Assembly: GCA_964546145.1 (NCBI GenBank)
Contig: CAZJIU010000064.1
Span: forward strand, 1-12,792
Length of the DNA stretch: 12,792 bases
Source: CAZAKO01 sp964546145
GTDB lineage: Bacteria; Fidelibacterota; UBA2242
Direction: 5' to 3'
This document shows positions 6,617-12,792 of the stretch, piece by piece; position 1 is the stretch's first letter; each line of letters begins with the position of its first letter. The position numbers and the translations under genes are program-made. The notes below the pieces were generated by a model. The model was not told where the DNA came from. It searched no databases and worked only from the letters and a program-made list of their open reading frames with translations.

Positions 6617-6660
6617 AAAGGAGTAATGGACTGCATATGAAAGAGCAGAGTCTGAGTTAA
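6617..6660 (+). other. Orphan ribosome binding site with mini-ORFs before pgpA
   Basis: A strong Shine-Dalgarno run AAAGGAG (6617-6623) is followed by ATG 6626, which is in frame with pgpA but meets TGA at 6638 and again at 6653. A second ATG at 6637 in another frame encodes the heptapeptide MKEQSLS and stops with TAA at 6658-6660, one base before the TTG start of pgpA at 6662. The same AAGGAGTAATG arrangement occurs before ybaB (5033-5043). This may be a translated leader that couples to pgpA by reinitiation, or the remnant of a lost pgpA N-terminus. Confidence 0.35.
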
Positions 6661-6661
6661 A

Positions 6662-7129
6662 TTGAAAAAAAACCTGCTGATTAACGCCATGTCCTCTTTC
6701 TTTTTCACCGGTTATATCCCGGTTGCTCCTGGGACCTGGGCTAGCTTACTGGCGGTATTAATCTGGTTAATTATTCCGGTAAATTTGCTTTTTATTAAAA
6801 TATTACTCGTTGTCTGTCTGTTTATTATTGGAATAATTGTCGCCGGACTTTCGGAGCGCTATTCAGGAACGATTGATCCTTCTTATATCGTAATAGATGA
6901 AGTTGCGGGAATGTGGTTGGCGTTATTATTGTTCCCGCAAAATCAGGCATCCAACCGCTTACCTCTAATATTTTTAACTTTTTGTATTTTTAGACTATTC
7001 GATATTACCAAGGTTTTTCCGATCAATAAATGTGAAAAGTTACCTGGCGGCTTTGGCATTATGTTGGATGATATTGTTGCCGGTATTTTTACCGCGATCG
7101 TCATGAATTTGATTATCTGGTTGTTATGA
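6662..7129 (+). CDS. pgpA: Phosphatidylglycerophosphatase A family protein
   Basis: PgpA removes the phosphate from phosphatidylglycerol phosphate to give phosphatidylglycerol, completing the step begun by PgsA. The product has 155 residues, a usual length. Family motifs seen are TGYIPVAPGTWASLLAV near the N-terminus, then DPSYIVIDEVAGMWLALLLFP (acidic Asp-Glu pair) and FRLFDITKVFPINKCEKLPGG followed by IMLDDIVAGIFTAI, between hydrophobic membrane helices. The TTG start at 6662 gives the basic leader KKNLLINAMSSFF; an in-frame ATG at 6689 is an alternative, slightly shorter start. The ribosome binding site for TTG is weak (GAG at 6654-6656), whereas a strong one lies 36 nt further upstream. 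It overlaps cinA by 4 nt (ATGA). Confidence 0.9.
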   Translation: MKKNLLINAMSSFFFTGYIPVAPGTWASLLAVLIWLIIPVNLLFIKILLVVCLFIIGIIVAGLSERYSGTIDPSYIVIDEVAGMWLALLLFPQNQASNRLPLIFLTFCIFRLFDITKVFPINKCEKLPGGFGIMLDDIVAGIFTAIVMNLIIWLL

Positions 7130-8370
7130 TTAATGCGGCAATAATTACGGTTGGCAATGAGCTTCTGTCGGGTGTTGTTCAGGAAACTAATTCGCAGTTT
7201 TTAATTCTCCAGTTAAAAAATATCGGTATTGTTGTAGATTTCTTAATATCAGTAGGCGATAGTATTGAATCTATTATTTACCAATTTGATCAAATACCTC
7301 CGAAAGTTAAGATTGTGTTGGTGACTGGTGGTTTAGGTCTAACGCATGATGATGTTACCAAAGCTGTGGTAAGTCAATATTTTCAGTCACCATTGGCATT
7401 TAATTCCGAAGTATATGAAAATATTCACCAGCTTTTCAAATCTCGCCATCTTGAATTAAATCCAATAAATAAGGAACAGGCCTACCTACCGAAAACTGCT
7501 GAAATCTTGCCCAATCGAGTTGGAACGGCTGCAGGTATGAAATTTAAAAAAGATGGTAAAACCTTTTATTTTATGCCTGGTGTTCCGCGCGAGATGCAGC
7601 TGATGTTTTTAGAAAAGATTTTGCCCGAACTAAGCCGTTTAAGTGATCAGAAAATATTTACCGAAACACTGCATACGACAGGACTCCCTGAAGTGGAAAT
7701 ATTTGCTAAAATCCGGCAATGGATTGATGACCATCCCGAGACTAATATTTCGATTCTACCTGATTTTCCCAACGTTAATCTGGTACTGACACTTATTGAT
7801 GAGCAAGTAAAGCGAACGGAACTCCAAAATCAAGTTAAGGAACTCGAAAATATCTTGGGAGATGTGGTTTATGGCAGAGGTACAGATACACTGGAAGTGG
7901 TTGTGGGAAAATTACTTATCGAGCGAGATTTAACACTTTCGGTAGCTGAATCTTGCACCGGTGGCTTGATTTCGCATCGCTTGACGAATATACCGGGAAG
8001 CTCGCAATATTTTATGCATGCAAGTATCTGCTACAGTAATCAGGCAAAGATCCAGCAACTGGGGGTGAAATCCGAGACGCTTCGAAATTATGGGGCAGTC
8101 AGTATGCAAACTGCGATCGAAATGGCAGAGGGCGTTCGTCGAATAATGGGCACTAAGATCGGTTTAAGTACGACGGGTATTGCCGGTCCTGCTGGAGGTT
8201 CCGCAGCCAAACCAGTTGGCACGGTCTATATCGGAATTGCTGCGGATAAATCAAAAGAGTGCTGCCATTTTTTAAGCACTAGAGATCGGATTTTGAACAA
8301 ATGTTATTTTAGTCAGATGGCACTGAACCAATTGCGTCTTTTCCTAAAACTGAGGCAAGATTATGATTAG
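7126..8370 (+). CDS. cinA: CinA family protein (ADP-ribose pyrophosphatase-type and NMN amidohydrolase domains)
   Basis: CinA is a two-domain protein of 414 residues. The N-terminal molybdopterin-binding-like (COG1058) domain, linked in studied members to ADP-ribose pyrophosphatase activity, shows ITVGNELLSG near residue 8 and VTGGLGLTHDDVT at 66-78, then KFKKDGKTFYFMPGVPREM. The C-terminal PncC-type domain, which deamidates nicotinamide mononucleotide in NAD salvage, shows SVAESCTGGLISHRL from residue 272, then SICYSNQAKIQQLGV and STTGIAGPAGGSAAKPVGTV. Both domains look complete. Its position upstream of recA is a common bacterial arrangement, historically linked to competence. It overlaps thpR by 8 nt. 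Confidence 0.95.
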   Translation: MINAAIITVGNELLSGVVQETNSQFLILQLKNIGIVVDFLISVGDSIESIIYQFDQIPPKVKIVLVTGGLGLTHDDVTKAVVSQYFQSPLAFNSEVYENIHQLFKSRHLELNPINKEQAYLPKTAEILPNRVGTAAGMKFKKDGKTFYFMPGVPREMQLMFLEKILPELSRLSDQKIFTETLHTTGLPEVEIFAKIRQWIDDHPETNISILPDFPNVNLVLTLIDEQVKRTELQNQVKELENILGDVVYGRGTDTLEVVVGKLLIERDLTLSVAESCTGGLISHRLTNIPGSSQYFMHASICYSNQAKIQQLGVKSETLRNYGAVSMQTAIEMAEGVRRIMGTKIGLSTTGIAGPAGGSAAKPVGTVYIGIAADKSKECCHFLSTRDRILNKCYFSQMALNQLRLFLKLRQDYD

Positions 8371-8929
8371 GACCTTTATAGCAGTAAATGTGTCTGATCC
8401 CACACGAAAAATGATCAATACTCTACAAATGATATTTATTCATTTTCGCAAAGAAATCCGATTTGCACCTCCTGAAAATGTTCATGTAACTCTGAAATTT
8501 CTGGGCGATATTGATCCCGAAATTATACCTGAATTAATCGCAAAAATTGAAACTTCCATTCGCAGTTTTCGAAAATTTGATTATATTTGTACAGGAACCG
8601 GAGTGTTTCCAAATGTTCATCGTCCAAGAGTACTCTGGCTCGGAATAACGCAAGGTTCGGAAATGTTGACCAATTTAAGTAAAATACTCGATGACTCACT
8701 AAAGACTATGCCAATTGAATCAGAGGAGAGAGAATTCAAGGCGCATATTACACTCGGTAGAATCAAGGAAACCAGGAAACCTATTTCGGTATTGAATCAA
8801 TTTTTAGAATTTCCTTTTGAACCAATCCACAATCCAGTCGAGGAAGTAATTCTTTTTAAAAGTACTTTAACTCCATACGGGTCAATTTATACACCGCTGC
8901 ACAATTTTCCACTAAGTGATAAAGAATAG
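8363..8929 (+). CDS. thpR: RNA 2',3'-cyclic phosphodiesterase (2'-5' RNA ligase family)
   Basis: ThpR belongs to the 2H phosphoesterase superfamily, opening 2',3'-cyclic phosphates on RNA; it was first described as a 2'-5' tRNA ligase. The 188 residues contain both signature H-x-T motifs, HVTLKFLG at residue 41 and HITLGRIK at residue 128, which supply the two catalytic His. The N-terminal IRTFIAVNVSD is typical of the family. The start overlaps the cinA stop, and AGGCAAG just upstream may act as ribosome binding site. A 45-nt AT-rich gap separates it from recA. Its biological substrate in bacteria is generally unclear. Confidence 0.93.
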   Translation: MIRTFIAVNVSDPTRKMINTLQMIFIHFRKEIRFAPPENVHVTLKFLGDIDPEIIPELIAKIETSIRSFRKFDYICTGTGVFPNVHRPRVLWLGITQGSEMLTNLSKILDDSLKTMPIESEEREFKAHITLGRIKETRKPISVLNQFLEFPFEPIHNPVEEVILFKSTLTPYGSIYTPLHNFPLSDKE

Positions 8930-8974
8930 GGATTTTATTCAAAATTAAGAATTGATTTTATAGGAGAAAATAAT

Positions 8975-9997
8975 ATGGCAATCAATAATGATAATAAACA
9001 GCGTGCTCTTGATTTAGCCGTTGCTCAGATTGACCGTCAGTTCGGGAAAGGATCCATCATGCGGCTGGGTGACGAGGGTGCCCGGGTAAAAGTTGATATA
9101 ATTTCGACTGGCTGTCTGTCATTGGATGCGGCTATTGGCATTGGCGGAATTCCGCGTGGCAGAGTATCCGAAATCTTTGGTCCCGAATCCTCGGGTAAAA
9201 CGACGCTGGCGCTGCATATCATTGCCGAGGCTCAGAAAGCCGGCGGCTATGCTGCCTTTATTGATGCCGAGCATGCCCTGGATCCGGCTTATGCAGCTCA
9301 ATTAGGTGTCAATACCAGAGAATTACTTGTTTCCCAGCCGGATAATGGAGAGCAGGCACTGGAAATCACCGAGACTCTGGTTCGCAGTAGTGCCATTGAT
9401 GTAATCGTCATTGATTCGGTTGCAGCATTGGTGCCCCGAGCCGAATTGGAAGGTGAGATGGGTGATGCTCATGTTGGGCTGCAGGCGCGGCTGATGTCAC
9501 AGGCACTGCGGAAATTGACCGGTGCAGTAAATAAATCCAATACCTCCGTTGTTTTTATTAATCAGATACGCGAAAAAATCGGGGTTATGTTTGGTAATCC
9601 GGAAACTACGACGGGCGGTCGAGCCTTGAAATTTTATACTTCAGTTCGACTGGAAATACGCCGGATCGCCAGTTTAAAAGAGGGTACCAGCAACACGGGT
9701 AGCCGGACAAAAGTCAAAGTGGTGAAAAATAAGTTAGCACCGCCATTTAAAGAGACCGAGTTTGACATTATGTTTGGAACCGGCATCTCCTTTGAAGGTG
9801 ATGTCCTTGACACTGCCGTAGAAGCAGATATTATTCAGAAAAGCGGTTCGTGGTTCTCCTATGGTGACGAACGGATTGGACAGGGGCGTGAAAATGCCAA
9901 ACAATTTTTGACCCAAAATCCAGAAATTTTCAATAAAATCACCAATCAGGTCAAAGAATATCTTGGACTTTCACATAAACCTGCAACTGCCGAGTAA
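8975..9997 (+). CDS. recA: Recombinase RecA
   Basis: RecA is the strand-exchange ATPase of homologous recombination and the SOS co-protease. The 340-residue protein has the short N-terminal helix (NKQRALDLAVAQIDRQFGKG), Walker A GPESSGKT at 69-76 and the EHALDP segment. It also has the Walker B region VIVIDSVAALVPRAE, and loop 2 with NQIREKIGVMFGNPETTTGG followed by RALKFYTSVRLEIRR. No intein or insertion is present. The C-terminal tail is short and only mildly acidic. AGGAGA (8963-8968), 6-7 nt before ATG, is a good ribosome binding site. In the 45-nt upstream gap I see no LexA-type operator of either the CTGT-N8-ACAG or the GAAC-N4-GTTC form. Transcription may therefore come partly by read-through from the upstream operon. 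Confidence 0.98.
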   Translation: MAINNDNKQRALDLAVAQIDRQFGKGSIMRLGDEGARVKVDIISTGCLSLDAAIGIGGIPRGRVSEIFGPESSGKTTLALHIIAEAQKAGGYAAFIDAEHALDPAYAAQLGVNTRELLVSQPDNGEQALEITETLVRSSAIDVIVIDSVAALVPRAELEGEMGDAHVGLQARLMSQALRKLTGAVNKSNTSVVFINQIREKIGVMFGNPETTTGGRALKFYTSVRLEIRRIASLKEGTSNTGSRTKVKVVKNKLAPPFKETEFDIMFGTGISFEGDVLDTAVEADIIQKSGSWFSYGDERIGQGRENAKQFLTQNPEIFNKITNQVKEYLGLSHKPATAE

Positions 9998-10006
9998 TTC
10001 TGAACG

Positions 10007-10678
10007 TTGTCAACTTCTGATCCAACTGACCAAAATATCGCGTCTGAGTCCCTCCAAAAGCAGACCATAACTGATTGTCGAGTCAATAAGAAAAGAAAAG
10101 ACAGGCACTCCATTTTTCTGAATGGTGAGTTTGCCTTTAGTATCGGTGAAAGTACCTATCATTTATTTCCCATAATAAAAGGTGAAACATTAACTCCGAA
10201 ACAGATCGAGATTATTCTCAGGCATGAAGAATTTGAAAAAGCCAAGGAAATGGTACTGCGGCTATTATCCCGACGGATGAGGAGTGAGTATGAACTTGTT
10301 GTGTATCTGAAACGCAATAAATTTGACGAAGCTACCCGAAAAAGAGTGATTGCTTATTGTACCGAACATGGCTATCTCGATGATCTGGAATATGCCAGAG
10401 TATTTATCCGTGATAAATTAAATCTGAATCGTTATGGCTTCAACAAAATCCGATTTTTACTGGCAAAACGAGGAATAAGCAGAGAGATCATTACAAGCCT
10501 TGCTGATTCCCAGGATCGGAATGAGGAATTCAAAATTGGGCTCAATCTTGCCCAAAAACGGTTGAGCCAGATTAAAGACAAAGCCCGGGTAAAAGAAAAA
10601 CTTTATCGTTATCTTTGGCAACGAGGTTTTGATTCCTCTATGATTAAGAGGATTTTAAGTAAAATCTCATATAGTTAA
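10007..10678 (+). CDS. recX: Regulatory protein RecX
   Basis: RecX binds RecA filaments and limits their extension; its gene usually follows recA. The 223-residue product starts at TTG 10007, 9 nt after the recA stop, with no clear ribosome binding site; translational coupling to recA is likely. The first 25 residues (STSDPTDQNIASESLQ...) are outside the conserved part, so the start is the least certain feature. No in-frame ATG is available before the conserved region. The conserved part has a beta segment (DRHSIFLNGEFAFSIGE) and then three-helix repeats, including LLSRRMRSEYELVVYLKRNKF, YCTEHGYLDDLEYARVFIRDK and RFLLAKRGIS. The C-terminus ends with a third repeat, KEKLYRYLWQRGFDSSMIKR. Confidence 0.92.
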   Translation: MSTSDPTDQNIASESLQKQTITDCRVNKKRKDRHSIFLNGEFAFSIGESTYHLFPIIKGETLTPKQIEIILRHEEFEKAKEMVLRLLSRRMRSEYELVVYLKRNKFDEATRKRVIAYCTEHGYLDDLEYARVFIRDKLNLNRYGFNKIRFLLAKRGISREIITSLADSQDRNEEFKIGLNLAQKRLSQIKDKARVKEKLYRYLWQRGFDSSMIKRILSKISYS

Positions 10679-10714
10679 AGAATTGAAAATATCTTTGAAA
10701 GATCTGGCCACGTC

Positions 10715-10760
10715 GCTCTGCGTTATGGTCTAAAAGTGTTGCGACGCAGAGCATCGCAAC
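10715..10760 (+). repeat. Palindromic element between recX and alaS
   Basis: Two overlapping inverted repeats share bases. GCTCTGCGT (10715-10723) pairs with ACGCAGAGC (10744-10752), and GTTGCGA (10738-10744) pairs with TCGCAAC (10754-10760) around a 9-nt loop. The two folds are mutually exclusive. No T tract follows, so it is not a normal intrinsic terminator. It is GC-rich in an AT-rich spacer and looks like a dispersed palindromic repeat, though no second copy is visible here. Confidence 0.6.
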
Positions 10761-10825
10761 AAGTATTTGCAAAATTGAATATTACTTACAGATGAATCGG
10801 CGTATGAGATAGAGTTATTACTCCG

Positions 10826-10996
10826 ATGATTAAAGCATATTATCAGAAATTTTGTCGTATTAAATTTCATTTTAGAATTTTACAAGGCTTGATTATTGAT
10901 TGCGAATACGATAATTTTAATCGCAAATCCGGTGCTTATTTCCGGGCAGACAATGTGATTCAAAACTATCAATTCTTAAGTCGGATAGAGTTTTAA
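10826..10996 (+). CDS. Possible small ORF of 56 residues before alaS
   Basis: In the 329-bp spacer between recX and alaS one open frame runs from ATG 10826 to TAA 10994-10996, ending 11 nt before the alaS start. The predicted peptide begins MIKAYYQKFCRIKF and ends NYQFLSRIEF; it is basic and aromatic-rich with no recognisable motif. No good ribosome binding site precedes the ATG. Within it lies an imperfect inverted repeat (GATTGCGA near 10897 with TCGCAAATC near 10921). The AT-rich sequence makes a chance frame of this size quite possible. Apart from this and the palindrome at 10715-10760, I see nothing in the spacer. Confidence 0.2.
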   Translation: MIKAYYQKFCRIKFHFRILQGLIIDCEYDNFNRKSGAYFRADNVIQNYQFLSRIEF

Positions 10997-11007
10997 ATTG
11001 GAGAAAG

Positions 11008-12792
11008 ATGAAGACCGCGGCTGAGATCCGAAGAGATTTTTTGGATTTTTTCAAAGGGAAAGATCATAAAATTATCAAGAGTGCGCCGGTTATTCCGATT
11101 AATGATCCAACACTGCTATTTACCAATGCCGGTATGAACCAGTTTAAAAACATTTTTCTTAATCTGGAAAAACCGATTTATTCAAGGATTGCCAATTCGC
11201 AGAAATGTATCCGGGTCAGCGGCAAACATAATGATCTTGAAGAGGTCGGCAAGGATACTTATCACCATACTTTTTTCGAAATGTTAGGCAACTGGTCTTT
11301 TGGGGATTATTACAAAAAAGAATCTATCTCCTATGCCTGGGAGTTGCTTACCAAGGTCTGGAAATTTCCCAAAGAGCGGTTATGGGCGACAGTCTATTTA
11401 GATGATGACGAGGCGGCTGAATGTTGGCGAACTGAAACGGATATCGAGCCCGACCGGATATTACGATTTGGCGATAAAGATAATTTTTGGGAAATGGGTG
11501 AAACCGGACCGTGTGGTCCCTGTTCAGAAATTCATTATTACACTGGCAGCCAGCCGCAGCAACAATCGGCCGAGAAAATAAATCAGGGCGATCCGGAATA
11601 CATTGAATTATGGAATCTGGTATTTATTCAATATGATCGGGATGATCAAGGAGTACGTACTCCATTGCCGCAGAAGCATGTGGATACCGGTGCTGGGTTG
11701 GAGCGAATTGTCGCGGCTTTGCAACACAAGGATTCTAATTATGAAACCGATCTGTTTCGACCGTTAATTGATAAGGTTGCTAAAATGACCGGTTTTCCCT
11801 ATACCGAAAAGGACGGTACTCCTCACCGGGTTATTGCTGATCACATCCGCATGCTGACCTTTTCTATTGCAGATGGTGCCATGCCATCCAATGAGGGGCA
11901 GGGTTATGTGATCCGGCGAATTTTAAGGAGGGCTGCTCGTTTTGGTAGGATGTTGAATGTGCACGAACCGTTTATGTATAAATTGGTTGATACTGTCGGT
12001 GCGATTCTGGGACCGATGTATCCCGAAGTAATTGAGAGGGAAAAGCATATCCAGCAGGTCATCCGCGCCGAGGAACAGGCGTTTGGTGAAACCCTGGATA
12101 AAGGTCTGGAAGCATATCGTACCATTAAACAAAAACTTAAAAAGCATCAGCAGTCAGAAATTGCTGGTGTCGATGTATTTAAACTATATGATACCTTCGG
12201 TTTTCCGGTGGATCTGACGCAATTAATGGCTAAAGAAGATGACCTGACTGTTGACATCGATGGATTCAACAAAGCGATGACGGTACAGAAAGAGCGCGCC
12301 CGCTCAGCGCGAATTATTCGGATCAATATAGAGGATTCTATCGAAATAAGTGATTCTATTTTACCAACGGTCATTCTTACTGATGGTGCTGATTCTCAAT
12401 TTATCGGATATGAGCATACAGAAACAGAAGCCACTATTCGGAAATATTTTATTAAAGACAATTATTATTACATTATTCTGGATAAGACACCTTTTTATGC
12501 CGAAGCTGGAGGTGAGGTTGGTGATCGGGGAACAATTTCAAATGACGATGTTCAACTGGAGGTGCTCGAAACGAAAAAGCACAACGATTCGATTATCCAC
12601 AAATGTCGAATCATACAAGGAATGATCAGTAATAATCCCGCGGTAATAGCTCGTGTGGATAGTCAGCAGGATTTACATATTCGTGCTAATCATACCGCAA
12701 CTCATCTACTGCAGGCAGCGTTACGTCAGGTTTTGGGTGAACATGTCCATCAGTCTGGCTCGCTCGTCAACGCCGATAGACTGCGTTTTGAC
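11008..12792 (+). CDS. alaS: Alanine-tRNA ligase, 3'-truncated by the window
   Basis: AlaRS charges tRNA-Ala, recognising its G3:U70 pair, and edits mischarged Ser and Gly. The frame is open for 595 codons from ATG 11008 to the window end with no stop; full-length enzymes are about 870-890 residues. GGAG (11000-11003) precedes the start by 4 nt. The N-terminus MKTAAEIRRDFLDFFKGKDH is typical. The class II core shows FTNAGMNQFKNIF, then SQKCIRVSGKHNDLEEVG and HHTFFEMLGNWSFGDYYK (motif 2 region), and GPCGPCSEIHY. Motif 3 is seen as DTGAGLERI (226-234), and the tRNA-recognition part contains RILRRAARFGRM. The editing domain begins with FYAEAGGEVGDRG and the zinc-binding NHTATHLL (His 562 and 566). 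The last editing-domain zinc ligands and the C-Ala domain lie outside the window. The partner tRNA-Ala gene is at 3001. Confidence 0.97.
   Translation, partial: MKTAAEIRRDFLDFFKGKDHKIIKSAPVIPINDPTLLFTNAGMNQFKNIFLNLEKPIYSRIANSQKCIRVSGKHNDLEEVGKDTYHHTFFEMLGNWSFGDYYKKESISYAWELLTKVWKFPKERLWATVYLDDDEAAECWRTETDIEPDRILRFGDKDNFWEMGETGPCGPCSEIHYYTGSQPQQQSAEKINQGDPEYIELWNLVFIQYDRDDQGVRTPLPQKHVDTGAGLERIVAALQHKDSNYETDLFRPLIDKVAKMTGFPYTEKDGTPHRVIADHIRMLTFSIADGAMPSNEGQGYVIRRILRRAARFGRMLNVHEPFMYKLVDTVGAILGPMYPEVIEREKHIQQVIRAEEQAFGETLDKGLEAYRTIKQKLKKHQQSEIAGVDVFKLYDTFGFPVDLTQLMAKEDDLTVDIDGFNKAMTVQKERARSARIIRINIEDSIEISDSILPTVILTDGADSQFIGYEHTETEATIRKYFIKDNYYYIILDKTPFYAEAGGEVGDRGTISNDDVQLEVLETKKHNDSIIHKCRIIQGMISNNPAVIARVDSQQDLHIRANHTATHLLQAALRQVLGEHVHQSGSLVNADRLRFD

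Noticed and set aside
6626..6661. TGA recoding (Trp, Gly or selenocysteine) extending pgpA upstream
   Set aside because: TGA ends three genes here, no internal TGA is present in the long genes, and Trp is encoded by TGG throughout.
11904..12625. Several open frames on both strands in the 3' end of the window
   Set aside because: They are shadows of the continuous alaS frame, which has full family motifs.

Overview
The window reads as a chromosomal housekeeping segment from a Gram-negative bacterium of moderately low GC. The evidence is an outer-membrane beta-barrel gene ending in Phe, signal-peptide proteins, and AT-rich spacers with AGGAG-type ribosome binding sites. UGA is a normal stop (it ends the first gene, ybaB and pgpA). 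The large Alu-containing SRP RNA and a barrel protein with an Asp-rich calcium-type loop fit an uncultured deep-branching or FCB-like lineage, but that placement is inference and I cannot name a phylum from sequence alone.

Layout. (1) 1-1275 is the 3' part of an outer-membrane beta-barrel gene, closed by a clear intrinsic terminator (1319-1347). (2) 1352-2660 holds two overlapping genes of unknown function, an exported or membrane protein and a small charged coiled-coil protein. (3) 2661-3367 is an RNA region. It holds three degenerate 80-81 bp tandem units that copy the 5' half of a tRNA-Ala gene, then the intact tRNA-Ala(CGC), then a 270-nt SRP RNA. (4) 3379-5972 is the classic dnaX-ybaB-recR block directly behind the SRP RNA, an order known from Bacillus and other bacteria. 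(5) 5972-8929 continues with pgsA, pgpA, cinA and thpR, with stop/start overlaps at most junctions. (6) 8975-10678 is recA-recX. (7) 10679-11007 is a spacer with a palindromic element and a possible 56-aa ORF. (8) alaS runs from 11008 off the window end.

Functionally the protein genes cover replication and repair (DnaX clamp loader, YbaB, RecR, RecA, RecX), phosphatidylglycerol synthesis (PgsA makes PG-phosphate; PgpA would remove the phosphate), NAD/nucleotide salvage (CinA), RNA processing (ThpR) and translation/secretion (tRNA-Ala, AlaRS, SRP RNA).

No phage, CRISPR, toxin-antitoxin or other defence system is visible. The one really unusual structure is the tRNA-Ala-derived tandem array at 2760-3000. 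In its units the anticodon arm is replaced by a TCCCGA/TCGGGA hairpin and the T arm and 3' acceptor strand are lost, while the acceptor 5' strand and D arm stay almost unchanged in the two units nearest the tRNA.
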